A stretch of 64,000 nt of DNA from the NCBI GenBank assembly GCA_948567375.1, contig OX419755.1, positions 5,771,001-5,835,000 on the forward strand, written 5' to 3'. Positions 25,801-36,711 of this stretch are shown here, piece after piece (the stretch's first letter is position 1; each line of letters begins with the position of its first letter). The position numbers were made by a program, and so were the translations under genes. This stretch comes from Lunularia cruciata. Lineage: Eukaryota > Streptophyta > Marchantiopsida > Lunulariales > Lunulariaceae. A model generated the notes under the pieces. That model ran no database searches and was not told the DNA's origin. It saw only the letters and a program-made list of their open reading frames with translations.

Positions 25801-28708
25801 CTTTGCAGCCCAACTATTTGTAACTGCAAGGGGTATCCATTTTTGTAAAGTACCGTGAATCTTATCCTTGAATGAATCGATTTGAAATTTGTATTTAGGA
25901 TGCGGTATTTAGTTTATAAAATCGTTAATTTTGTTATTTCTTTTAAATGTAGAGTCACTGTGCTGAAATTGCTTCTTTCTAATTCCACCTGAGTGGTGAT
26001 TAATTTTAGCTTCTCCCTGTCATCCACGTATCCCTAAAGTAGTTCTGGACTGTACAAGGGCCAGATCCTTTTCATAAATATTTACAATGGATTGAAGATA
26101 TGTCTATTAGCACAACGCCAAAAGTTGACATTCAGATTCATAGCACGACGTCCTCTCTGCTCTCGTGCTCGGACTACATCTCTATATCTAAGAAATCTTT
26201 TAAATCTCAAGATTGAATTTGGAAGCCAGCACATCGGGATCATCGAATCGTTTGTATTAGGAAAATCCGTATTTGGAAGAACCAGAATATTAATTCCAAA
26301 AGAGATTTAAGGTAAAAATTCTACATATATAGAAAGCAAGATTAAACTAGTTTATGATTCATTAACAAGACCTAGTGCCTATAAGACTGGTGTAAAACCT
26401 CTCCTCGCGGAAGTTCGTAATCATAAACTTGGTACTATATAAAAAAAATAAAAAAAATAAATGTTTTAGCATTTACGCTAAATTCACATGGCGATAAAGC
26501 ACGGATGCTATGCGGTCGACTCATCTATCTAAAATTGCTCGTGATCGGTAAGATATTGGCGGTACTGTTATGCCCGCCTATGCAAGCAGACTCTATAGGG
26601 TTTCAAGAACCGTTTTTACGGAAGCTTTAATTTACTTTACGGTAACGGGGATTTACCGTAAAGTTGTCCACGAGACTCAGTAAAGAAAAGCTGACGTGAA
26701 AATGAATACCTCGTAAAACTTGCTTTACCGGGCGACTGGTCGTTTCATTTTTCAAGGAGAGGGTAAAATTAGGGGGTTTACAGAAGAATTAGGCCCTTGT
26801 ATTGAAAAGTTGAAAAATTGCCATGTGTCACACAAAAATGAGTTTAAAATTAAATGTTGAATTTTGAATATCGTACGTGAAAAAGGGTTGCATAAGAGAG
26901 CTCAAAATCAAACACTTTGGGCGGTATATTTTTGGGTAGAAAGCAAAGTAGATTGATGTGTCAACATTTCTCTCTCAGTTGTGCATTTACATTTGAACAT
27001 TTGGAGTGAGTCATGAGCGCCAACATCAATAAGCCAAGCAAATTGCTCTGACATTATGCCAAACTTGAAAGAATTGAGTGTGTTGTCTTGTGAGTTGAAG
27101 AAATTGATAAGAACATACTTTGATAAACATACTAGGATGAGCATAGAGGAGGAAATGGGAGGAAAAATTACTTTAAAAAAGAGAAGGAAATTTTTGACGA
27201 AGGTACTCCTTTGTCGGGAATTTCACATGCTTATCGTATCCCATTTAGTACTATTTCTTTAGATCGGAAGTTTTAGCTCAAAATTTTTCTCGAGTTTCTC
27301 CTCTTCCCTCTCAATAGTTCAACATGTTCTCAACATTTCTCAACTTGTCACTTCTCCTTCCTCTAGATCTCTACCAAATTTCTCAAGTTCCCCTCCTCCT
27401 TCTCTCTTGATGTCTTCAACCCTATCACATCTCCTTCCTCTCTATCTTTGCAAAATTTCTTGAGTTTCCCTAAACCCTCTCTCCTTTGAATGCCACAATT
27501 TTTTAAGTTTCTACATCTCTCTCTTCAACCCTATCAAGTTCCCTCTAGAGCTCATTGCAAAATTCTATGGACTCTTTATAAATCCTTTCTCCCGAGCCAC
27601 CCTCTAAAACCCCTATAAGTATATGTTTGTCCTTCTTCTTGAGAATTTTGAAGTTTGAAGTCTTTACACTTTCACGAGTGCCTTCTCTTTGCATTAAGAA
27701 TTACTCTCTAAACTTAGAACTGCTTTTGAATTGCTTTCTATATTGCACAAGTTGTTATTCTTGCTCTTTTTTAATATCCCAAATTGAATATTTAAAAATG
27801 GTAAAGTTGTTCATATATATATAAAGATAAAAAATCTCACGTATATACATAGTAGATTTAAGATTTACTCCAAGATGTCCCATTAATTGGAATTTCCTTT
27901 TGGTAAATGTGATTCCTTGCCAAAATATTGTAGCATCTACACTCCCACTCCTCGCTCGAACAGAACTATCTTAATATGAGCAAACTCATCTCTAATGTAA
28001 CCCTATACAACATTAAAGTGAGTGGACTTATCATTAAATTGAGTAACCCATCGATATACATTCAAAAAATTTATGTCAACAAGGAAGTCCAAAACCATGT
28101 AGAAAAATCATCAAACTCCTTTATTAATTTTAGATTTGTACAAAAATCCACTAGGCTTGCAATTCTATGAAAGATAGCTTTCTACCACAAAAGCTCTGGT
28201 CTCTACTCAATATTGTTCATTATTTCTACTTAAAACTTAGTTGAACTCATGCTTAAAGTCAACCTCTTCCTCTCCAAAGTCTTTGTCCTTTACCCACATA
28301 TCAGTTTATTAATCAAAAGATTATGGAAGATGATACATGTCTTGATCCATCAAAAAAGATGAGAGTTTCTACTTCTTCTTTTTTATTTAATTGCACTCTC
28401 AATTCACATAAAGAATGGTATCTACCTATTTGAATACCAATACAATGTCCATACAGTGCCACAAAGGTTAACATCTATTATTTAAAAGAAGGTTCATAAG
28501 CACATAACCAGAATCCCCCCCCCCTCCCACAAAAGATATTGATGGCATTTCAAAGCATGGTATACTCCCCTTGTGTTTAGTTCCAGCCAAAGCTCCAATC
28601 TCTTTAGACATATCATGTCGTCGCAAGAGCCTGATATATTTGGAAACACACAAAGGAAGTCAATTATGAGCACAATCACAATCATATGCAAGCACATGAG
28701 AAAAATGT
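25801..28708. other. 3' flank of HNL-A, no gene recognised
   Basis: Non-coding by my reading. The first 300 bp differ from the B copy by about 3 per cent; beyond about 26.35 kb the two are almost identical up to the MULE junction. Contains a perfect 12-bp inverted repeat at 26634-26664, a pyrimidine-rich stretch at about 27280-27560 and a C10 run at 28515-28524 (C12 in copy B). Short open frames (such as 27056-27262 and 27976-28170) resemble nothing I know. Confidence 0.5.
26634..26664. repeat. 12-bp perfect inverted repeat
   Basis: ACTTTACGGTAA and its exact complement, 7 nt apart. It lies in an AT-rich flank and repeats at 55788-55818 in the second unit. Confidence 0.8.
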
Positions 28709-29231
28709 ATCCATGTAAGTGAATCTCACAATGAAAATGGGTTTGCCCTATCACACCAAATTGCATTGCATCTGTATGGGGGATGCCTCCCAAGAACTAT
28801 CACAATTTCATGAGCAGAGGTGGTTGCAAGATCACCCCTAGCTTCAAACACATTTGGTGCTATACATGAAAAATGGCATGGACTCCTTATTTGGTGCCAT
28901 TTGCATGTGCTTCAACCAAGATCCTCCACACCAATAGGAGCTAATGAAGCAACCTTGCTCAACTGATGACTCAAGAGCTAGAACGTATCAAGGACCCATT
29001 AGTAGAAAGTGGAAGGGGGAGGCCAACCAGTTTGCTAAATAAGCTACCCTTGCCATCAACTAAGCAGGATTTATCAGGATTCAGGATTGTCAACCTAAAG
29101 CTGAAAGTTGGGTGCCATTGTGGTATCTATCATGTTCTTGGGACTAGAAATCATGCTAGGAATTTCCCTATGAAAAGGAGCATGCATATAGTCACCCTTA
29201 AACAATAAGCACGGTGCTTGCCCTTTTCTCT
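28709..29231 (+). mobile_element. MULE-2, left-truncated; part before the gypsy insertion
   Basis: Homologous to 14813-15345 of MULE-1, with the C-terminal transposase region and a decayed knuckle. It lacks the left half and left inverted repeat. It is cut at CTCT (29228-29231) by the DNMT-gypsy and resumes at 44754. Confidence 0.8.
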
Positions 29232-29550
29232 TCTCATGCCATTGGTAGTGTCGGATCTAGATTGCTCTGACACTGGAGTTCCAATGATAGTAGTTAGAGT
29301 TATTTTAGCAGTATCTCAGAGACTACTTTCCGACGGTCAGATTTTGTGTTCAGGGTACTGACTTCACGGTAGGGCCCATCGTGAAGTCAGTAACTATCAG
29401 TCAGTGAAGTCACTTTGCACCATTTGTATCATTGAGTGTACCGTCAATGGGACCGTTAGGATTTCAAAGCTAGCTTGAGTCCAAGGGGTATAGTTTCAAA
29501 GTGAGCCGAGAGAGCTCACCTCTTTGATGTTGAGCCTTCGAGTTCTTGGC

Positions 29551-29958
29551 TATAAAAGACCGAAATTGAGGAGAGAAATAGGAGAATGGAAACTCACATT
29601 GGGACATTTGAATGAGTGAAAAATCCGAATGCCTAGCATGAGGTTTGGCTTTGGTATTTATAGGTAGCATACAAGACCCTTGAAGCTTCTCAAGAAGTTT
29701 CCTTGAGCCACTTTCTTGGAGTGCAAGCCAACTTAACCAGGAAGCTTAGCAAGAAGCTTCCTTCTAGAAGCCATTTATTGTTGTGCAAGCTAAGCTAATT
29801 AGAAGCTTCTAGAAGCTACCTACTTAGGGTGCAAGTTAACTAGTTGGGAAGCTTCCCAAGAAGCTTCTTAGATGCTTCTAGAATATTCTAGGCTATTTGG
29901 TCTTATTCTCTACTTTGTAATCCCGACTAACTTCGTCGTTAAACTCCATATTGTTACA
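29551..29958 (-). repeat. Chromovirus-A 3' LTR (left copy)
   Basis: 408 bp, homologous to 34719-35133. Contains TTC-GAA-TTC arrays at 29802-29816 and 29876-29888, and a minus-strand TATAAATA at 29655-29662. Confidence 0.9.
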
Positions 29959-29972
29959 TATTCCCCCGCCGC
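29959..29972 (-). other. Chromovirus polypurine tract
   Basis: Minus strand GCGGCGGGGGAATA directly before the 3' LTR. Confidence 0.75.
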
Positions 29973-30033
29973 TAGTTGGTGACGTCCTCGTCGCCAATGA
30001 AGCTTTGAATTTCTTGATGGCTGTCTGTGCATT

Positions 30034-30294
30034 CTAGAGGTGGGAAAGAGGTTCCCATGTGGCATCATGAAGGATATACCCTTTCCAAAGGACCTTGTAC
30101 TCCGTATGTTGGCAACGGCCTTGTTGAATATGGCAACGCGCAAGGATACAATCAACTTCGTACTCCTCATGATCATTGATAGGGATAGGCAGGGGAGGAG
30201 GTTGGACTCGAGAGGAAAAGGAAGAGGGGTTAGGAACAAAGGGTTTCAACTTGGAAACATGAAAGACAAAATGGATACGCTTGTGACAAGGCAA
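30034..30294 (-). pseudogene. Chromovirus-A integrase C-terminus with chromodomain
   Basis: Reads HVSKLKPF, a typical integrase C-terminal motif, then YEVDCILARCH and YKVLWKGY...ATWEPLSHL, the chromodomain signature with its aromatic residues. In chromoviruses this domain binds methylated histone H3 and steers integration to heterochromatin. It sits downstream of the interrupted integrase and probably once belonged to the same polyprotein. Confidence 0.85.
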
Positions 30295-30479
30295 GGCAAG
30301 TCAATAAGTAACAAGAGAGACAATATGGGTGATATCAAAGGGTCCTATCCAATTAGGAGCAAGTTTACGAACTTGGGTATCAAGTGGGAGAGGGAGATTA
30401 CTAGAGGATAGCATGACTTTATCACCATCTTCAAAGGTGAGTTCACGACGATGGTGGTCCGCATATTGTTTTTGGCTAT

Positions 30480-33400
30480 TCTAAGCAACAAGGAGGTGAG
30501 ACTTGGCTTGTTGGAGACATTGAGATATAGTGGTCAAGAATGTGGAAGTATGAGGAACCTGAGAGGGAGGGGGAGCAAGAAGAGAATCTGGAACAAGCGG
30601 ATCTTGGCCAAAATTGAGAAAGAAGGGAGAAAATTGGTGCTTGCCTGTTTGGAATTGTTGTAGGCAAATTTTGCAATTGCAAGACATTCATCCCAGTTGG
30701 TATGGTGGACATTGACAAAGGCCCACAACATATCCTCCAATGTACAATTTGCGTGTTCGGTTTGTCCATCAGTTTGAGGATGATAGGCCATGGACAAAGC
30801 AAGCTTGGTACCAAGTATTTAGAAGAGTGCTTTCCAAAACTTCCCGGTAAATCGAGGATCACGGTCGGAGATGTGTACATGTGGCATCCCATGATGCTTG
30901 AAGATATTGTTGAAGTAGATTTGTGCTAAGGTTGGAGCATCCACGGTATCATAGGTTTGTGCCAAGTGGATTAGCTTATTAAGCTTATCCACAAACACCA
31001 CAATTGCGGTGTGTCCTTGTTTTGTCTTTGGCAAGGATGTGATGAGATCTAAGCTCACATGCTCCCAACGAGCGGATGGAGTGGCGAGTGGTTGAAGGAG
31101 TCCACTCGGCTTTTGGTTGCTGGCCTTGTTACGTTGGTAACTCTCACATGATTGGACAAAGTCTCGAACATCTCGTGTCATGTTGGGCCACCGCCATTGG
31201 CATTGGAGGGTGCCCAAGGTCTTGTCCACTCCCATGTGACCAGCTATTGGTAAATCATGGGCTTCTTGAAGGCACACAAGTCAAAGATCACCTTTGGTTG
31301 GAACATAGATCTGGTCTGCATGGAATAAAAAGCCTTCCTTGAAGGAGAACGTGTTGTACTCCTTGTCGCATGCTGTCAGACGACCGCGTACCATTTGGAA
31401 GAAGGGATCTTGTTGTAGAGCTGACTGAAACTCATTATGGACCTTAAGGTCAATGGACACCGTTGTAATTGCCGCCGTGATGAGAGGAAGAGCCTTCAAA
31501 TTAGGTTGTCGTGATAGAGCATCAGGGATGACAAAGAACCAACCTGGTTTGTACTCAAGTTTGATGTCAAACAATTGGAGTTGCTCTTCCCATCGATGAT
31601 GCCAACTCTTCATGTGCTCCAAGTGTAAGGTCTACAACAATGTGATCAGTTTGCATGATCACTTGTTTCCCCAAGAGATAATGCTTCCATACCTTGGTGT
31701 GATATACCATTGCAACTTGTTCTTGATCTCAAGAAGAGTAATTTCTTTCAGTTGTATATAGTCGGCAAGACACAAAGGCAATAGGATGTAGTCCATCTGG
31801 AAATTCTTGTTGCAACACAACTCCAATTGCAAAGTTAGAAGCATCAAAATCAACCACACAAGGTAGTTGAGGATCATATGGTTGAAGAATGGGTCTTGAA
31901 GACACCATATGCTTTAACTTCTAGAATGCTTCTTCATGCTTGGTGGTCCACTAGAAGCTCGAGTTCTTTCCCAAGAGGTCAGTCAATGGTGTAGCCATGT
32001 GAGCATAATAGTGGATGAACCATTGAATGCTTGTACTTCTCTAGCATCCTTCAGGGTAGGCCAATCAATAATGGCCTTGATCTTCTCTTCTTCCATCTTG
32101 ATCCCCTTTGATGAGATCTTATGACCCAAGAAGGTAACCTCCTTCTGCCAAAAAGCACACTTTGACTTCTTGTAGTAAAATTTCCACTGTCGTAGTAGTC
32201 TTAGGACTTCTTGCACATAATTCATATGTTCTGCCTCTGTACTGTTATAGATTAGGATATCATCTAAGAACACCACCACGGACCGATCCAATAGTCTCTC
32301 CAACACACGATGCATATGATCCATGAAGATTGTTCGAGCATTAATGAGTCCAAAAAGTAGAACTCTCCACTCAAAATTTCCATACCTTGTGCGAAAGGCA
32401 GTCTTTTGCACGTCATCTCCTTCAATAGGAATTTGCCAATAACCACTACGAAGATCCAACTTGGAAAAGTAGCGTGCTCCACTTAGTTGATCAAGCAGAT
32501 CATTGATCTGAGGCAAGGGATATGCATTCTTCACGGTTTGCTTATTGAGTCCACAATAATCAATACCGAAATGAAGTCCTCCATCCTTCTTTGGAACAAA
32601 TAGTACCGGTGCTCCCCAAGGAGAGGTACTATATTGTATGAAATCCTTCTCCAACAACTCTATAAGTGTTATTCGCAACTCCTCCAACTCCTTTGGTGAG
32701 AGCCAATAGATTGGCCTACTCATTGGAGTACTCCTTGGCAATAACTCAATCTTGAAGGGCATACCTTGATCGGAGGGTAATCCCTTTGGCAGATCATCCG
32801 AAAATACATCTGTGAATTCTTGAACTATCCGATCAACCATTGCTTGATGAGGCTCTTGGCCCTACTCAGATTGTTCTTGTGCAATCGGGTTGACCCACAC
32901 CACAAATACAGACTTATCTTCCTCCAAAGCTTGCTCTATGGCCGTTTCATTAACAAACTTCCCTTCCAAGGACTCATCTCTCTTCCAAGCTTGCTCTATG
33001 GTTGCCTTCTTGGAAAACTTCCCAGCTTGGGACTCATCTCCCTTCCAGATTTGCTCTATGGCTACCTTCTCAACAAACTTCCCATCTTGGGACTGGCTAT
33101 TCTTAGACGTCTTACTCAAAGGTGCCAGACAACCTAATCAAAAATTTCTACCTTGGTGTTGTACTTGAATTTGTGGTCGGGTCCAATCAAATTGAACCTT
33201 ATGACGTTCAAGCCAAGGTAGACCCAGAATGATATCATAGTGTAGAGGTGCCACTACAAACCTCATACACTCCAAATACTCCTTCCCAATCTTGAAGGTA
33301 ATAGGATGCGAGGTGTAGAATGCAGAACCCTTTCTACCATCTGCCATTATCAAACTACTTCCAAACACAAGCTTGATAGGAATATCTAATTCCTTTGCTA

Positions 33401-33530
33401 CTTGCATAGACATGCAATTCTCTGAACTTCTAGAATCAACCAAAATCTTACAACCTTGATTAGATATCGTACCTTGCAAGTGAAGGAAACTTGCATAGGT
33501 CAAGCCTTCAATCCCTTTGGAACTAATCAA
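30480..33530 (-). pseudogene. Chromovirus-A pol: protease, RT, RNase H, integrase
   Basis: Domains in minus-strand order. Protease 33138-33530 has LVDSRSSEN (active-site DSG reads DSR) and DIILGLPWL. A linker of three 21-residue repeats follows (32890-33119). RT 31983-32840 has SPWGAPVLFVPKKDGG, KLDLRSGYWQI and active site FLDD. RNase H with the YKPG..PDALSR end lies in 31281-31980. Integrase 30480-31277 has VSLDLIT, SDRDPRFTG and HPQTDGQTE, the D-D-E set. The protease-RT frame has a TAG at about 32862 that copy B lacks. A stop inside the integrase core is shared by both copies and so predates their split. Confidence 0.85.
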
Positions 33531-33599
33531 GCTCCCAATAAGTGGCTCAAAATCTACTATTGGGATTCTTTGTTTCCTTGATCATTCTATTCCACAAAC

Positions 33600-34447
33600 T
33601 CCATCTGGGCAACTTGTCAAGGTCGCCTATTCCTAAGTGGACATTTAGCAATGCGATGTCCAACTTGGCGACAATAAAAGCAACCTCCATTTTGTCGTAA
33701 TCTTTCTCTAATGCTGTACCAAGTGGTCTTCATTGGATAGCATCAATCTCTATTGGTACAGGTTCTTCCACTTGTGTGTAGTGTATTGATAGGCTTTGTG
33801 TAGGTTGAGGTCGAGACCAAGGAATCAAAATGCTCAGCCGATTGCATGGCTTCTTCTACATTTTGTGGCTCCCGCATGGTCACATGCAATTTGGTTTGTG
33901 ACTTCAATCCTCACACAAATTGATCTAGAACTTCACCTTCTTGGATATATAGGATTTGCATGATGATATTTTGAAATTGTGTGATGTAGCTTCTCATTGA
34001 GCCAATCTGCCTCAACTCTGCCAATTTATCTCGTGCGGCTCGAGTGGCATTTATAGTTTGAAATTGACCAAGTATTGTATATTTGATTTCTGCCCATGTC
34101 AAAATCGGTGTAACAATTTGTCCTTCAGCTCTTTTTACTCGGAATTACCACCAAAGTTTTTCCATGCCATCCAATTGGCTAGAAGTCAAGAGAATTTGTT
34201 TCCGTTCGTCTTGAAGATTGGTGGCTTCAAAGTAATGTTCGTAGTCAAACATAGAATTCTCCACTGTGCCTAAAAGATTCTTGCCTTCAAACACCTTAGG
34301 TTTTGGAAATCAAATGTGATCTTCTCCATCTCGAATCGGCGCTCTGTCTATCTGTTCTCGTCGTTGCTGGTCTCGTTCATCCAACAATCAAGTAAAATGC
34401 TCGATTTGTTGTTGCATTGCAAGGATAACATCTGGTATTGCCGCCAT
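33600..34447 (-). pseudogene. Chromovirus-A gag
   Basis: Minus-strand reading starting MAAIPDVILAMQQQIEHF at 34447, with FPKPKVFEGK and a retrotransposon Gag core (W-x-E-I, RDKLAELRQIGS, YITQFQNII, EVLDQFV). A CCHC zinc knuckle, CFYCRQVGHRIAKC, follows near 33627-33690 in another frame. Gag forms the particle and packages RNA. Several in-frame stops and a frame change break it in both copies. Confidence 0.75.
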
Positions 34448-34705
34448 CACTACTACTCTATTCCACTACCCTCAATTTATCTAGTTGATTAACACATAGA
34501 TACAACACGTCCACCATTCTCCATAAGTTACAACTGGAAGTATCAAGGGTTCCTCTGACACGGTGATCATATATAGAAAATTCTGCCCAAAGCACGAGGT
34601 GATGAATTGTGTGAAATGATGCTTTGGTAATATCTGGACATGAAAGTCCCAATGGTTTGGCGGAAGTGGATTTGGTGATCCATAAATTCTATCCATCCCA
34701 TTCTT

Positions 34706-34717
34706 GCTCAGATACCA
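34706..34717 (-). other. Chromovirus primer-binding site (initiator Met tRNA type)
   Basis: Minus strand reads TGGTATCTGAGC one base after the LTR. Plant elements primed by initiator Met-tRNA have TGGTATCAGAGC, so there is a single mismatch. Confidence 0.85.
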
Positions 34718-34822
34718 ATGTAAAAGACCGAAATCACAGAGAGAAATAGGAGAATGGAAACTCACATTGGGACACTTGAATGAAGGAAAACTCCGAATGC
34801 CTAGCATGAGGTTTGGCTTTGG

Positions 34823-34830
34823 TATTTATA
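34823..34830 (-). promoter_or_regulatory. TATA box of chromovirus LTR
   Basis: TATAAATA on the minus strand, kept at 29655-29662 in the other LTR and placed between the GAA/TTC arrays and the primer-binding site, as expected for a U3 promoter. Confidence 0.65.
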
Positions 34831-34970
34831 GGTAACATACAAGACCCTCGAAGCTTCTCAAGAAGCTTCCTTGAGCCGCTTTCTTGGAGTGCAAGCCAAG
34901 TTAACTAGGAAGCTTCTCAAGAAGCTCCCTTCTAGAAACCGCTTACTTGGCGTGCAAGGTAAGCTAGTTA

Positions 34971-34998
34971 GAAGCTTCTAGAAGCTTCTTTCTAGAAG
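34971..34998 (-). promoter_or_regulatory. Heat-shock-element-like array in chromovirus LTR
   Basis: Alternating GAA and TTC blocks two bases apart (GAAGCTTCTAGAAGCTTC, followed by TTCTAGAAGC). This is the recognised heat-shock factor site pattern (nGAAnn in alternating orientation). It lies upstream of the TATAAATA at 34823-34830 relative to minus-strand transcription. Confidence 0.65.
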
Positions 34999-35303
34999 CT
35001 ACCTTCTTAAGGCGCAAGTTAACTAGTTGGGAAGCTTCCCAAGAAGCTTCTTAAATGCTTCTAGAATATTTTAGGCTATTTTGTCTTATTCTCTACTTTG
35101 TAAACCCAACTAGCTATACTCCATATTGTTACACTGGCTATGGTGGACAAAGGCCGGTAAGCGTCACTTGGATTCTCTATGCTTGAGTGGGTGTGGCTTG
35201 ACTGTAATCAGTGCCCAATCGTTGGCAGTTTATAGAGTGACATATCAAATACTGATCTATGTTGAGTTGAGTTGAGTTGAGAGTGGTAAGCAATCTGATT
35301 ACA

Positions 35304-36700
35304 TCAAAGAAGTGAAGTCAAGGGGAAATTGGGTGCAAGAACTTTGAGTGTTGGTGATATTTCCAACGCTCAGTGGATCGTTGGTAGCTCAATTCAAGTT
35401 CAGTGTTTCCCTAGTGTGCAAAAGCTCGTAGATTTGGCAGTTAGGCAGACGGTGTGTGGAAGCGCTGGCTAAACTTTGAGCAAAGAAGGAGCAAATTTCA
35501 AGCACTGGTTGTGATTTTGAGCTCAAGAGCTGAAGGCAGAACCAATTTGCTACGAATTGTGCTTAGAAAGTCAAATTGAAGGTGGAGTCGGGAAGCTATT
35601 CTCATGAATTTGTGATTTGGAGAAACCCGTATTGTCAATTTGGCTCAAGTGGAAAGTTAGTGGGGGATTTGATGGACAGTCAACTTTAGGGTTTACGTTA
35701 GATTTTAGCCAGATTTGGAAGAGTTTTGCTATTTGGCTAGATTTGGAGGAGTTTTGCTAGTTTGGAGGACTTTCGTAGATTTGGAGAAGTTTTGCCAATT
35801 TTGGAGGAGGTTCGAAGTGGCAAGAAGAAAGGCCTCATTTGGCGTTTAGAGGCTTTGAGGCATAGGGCTATGGGCTATGAGAGGTTACAAAGGCCTAGAA
35901 GGGCCAACAAGCCAGCTTGTTGGCGTGAGGCTAGCTAGTTTAGAGTAGATCTTGGTCATTGGTTGGAAAAAACTATCTTTCATGCTAGATTGTGCGCAAC
36001 AAGGTTTGACCTCTAGATCTCTTGTTCCTAGATTGGTACCCTAGCCAACTGATTCACCCTCACTTGTTGTCCTAGTGATTGTACCATTGTTATCTATACA
36101 CATGTAACTTTGGCTAGGAGAGGCAATTTGATCTCATTCTTGGTGATCCTGGTAGCTTAAAACTTAGATATGAACTGCTCTTATATCAAATGCCAAATGG
36201 TGGTAGAGTCAGTCTCGTGTTGTGTTATGAGATGGAGTGTTTTCGTTTAGATTTCTTGTGATTGGACCCCCTCCATTCTTTGCTTCCTGTTTGTGCACCA
36301 CGTTTGTGTGAGGTGCCCTAACTTTTGAGCATTGGTGCTCTGGTGTGCTCTTGGTAGTGAGGCTGGAGTGATGACCAATCAGACTACCTTTGTTTCTCTT
36401 TGGTGAGTCAAGAAGTGATGACCTGCAAACCGTGAGAGTGCGTGTTATGATGGCAAGTTATAGTTGCCATTTCCTGTGGTGTAGTTATCTTGGTTAGAGT
36501 TACATTAGTGGGTGGTGCTTGGTTGGTATTGGCACGTGGTGGTATTGGCACGTGGTGGTGTTGGCACTTGGTGGGGTACTTGCTGTTGCGACTTGCGGTT
36601 GTAGTTGGTGGTTTGGGTTTGCTGTTGCGGTTTTTTTGTCACGATGGAGTTCTTTGGAGATTCCAGAGGAGTTAGCTTTACAGTACATAGTGGGTTTACT
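35304..36700 (+). other. DNMT-gypsy leader region
   Basis: Between the 5' LTR and the first Gag-like frame. No conserved coding frame was seen and no standard TGG-type primer-binding site right after the LTR. A short GGTATTGGCACGTGGT tandem repeat occurs near 36519-36570. Confidence 0.5.
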
Positions 36701-36711
36701 CGGAGTGGTGC

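Larger units (their letters stand above)
14812..28708 (+). repeat. Tandem array unit 1 (HNL-A unit)
   Basis: Homologous in order to unit 2. It holds the MULE 3' part, about 6 kb of upstream DNA, HNL-A and about 2.9 kb of 3' flank. The right edge is where the flank abruptly becomes MULE-2 at about 28709, matching position 14813 of MULE-1. Length is about 13.9 kb; unit 2 is about 29.2 kb because of the retrotransposon nest. Confidence 0.8.
29551..35133 (-). mobile_element. Chromovirus-A: Ty3/gypsy element with chromodomain, nested in an LTR
   Basis: A 5.6-kb minus-strand element with LTRs 29551-29958 and 34719-35133 (about 6 per cent apart by eye), ending TG..CA (left copy TA). Flanks are TTGGC (29546-29550) and CTGGC (35134-35138), a 5-bp target duplication with one mismatch; the uninterrupted site is visible at about 44488. 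A methionine-tRNA-type primer site and a purine tract flank the LTRs. Minus-strand order: Gag, protease, RT, RNase H, integrase, chromodomain, hence a chromovirus. Internal stops make it inactive. Confidence 0.9.
34719..35133 (-). repeat. Chromovirus-A 5' LTR (right copy)
   Basis: 415 bp, starting TGTAA and ending TTACA, so the LTR has 5-bp terminal inverted repeats. It is the upstream LTR of this minus-strand element and carries its promoter. Confidence 0.9.
29232..35303 (+). repeat. DNMT-gypsy 5' LTR (incomplete start, split by chromovirus)
   Basis: Matches the 3' LTR from 44199 onward, in two pieces: 29232-29550 and 35139-35303. It ends GATTACA before the internal region. It lacks the first 106 bp of the 3' LTR. 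A 12-bp inverted repeat (29357-29368 with 29380-29391) is present here but degraded in the 3' LTR. Confidence 0.75.

Noticed and set aside
28515-28524. Run of C at the 3' flank as a functional element
   Set aside because: Simple homopolymer, differing by two bases between copies; explains an offset shift only.
30040-30411. Plus-strand frames across the chromoviruses (also 59196-59567)
   Set aside because: Shadows of the minus-strand chromodomain and integrase reading.
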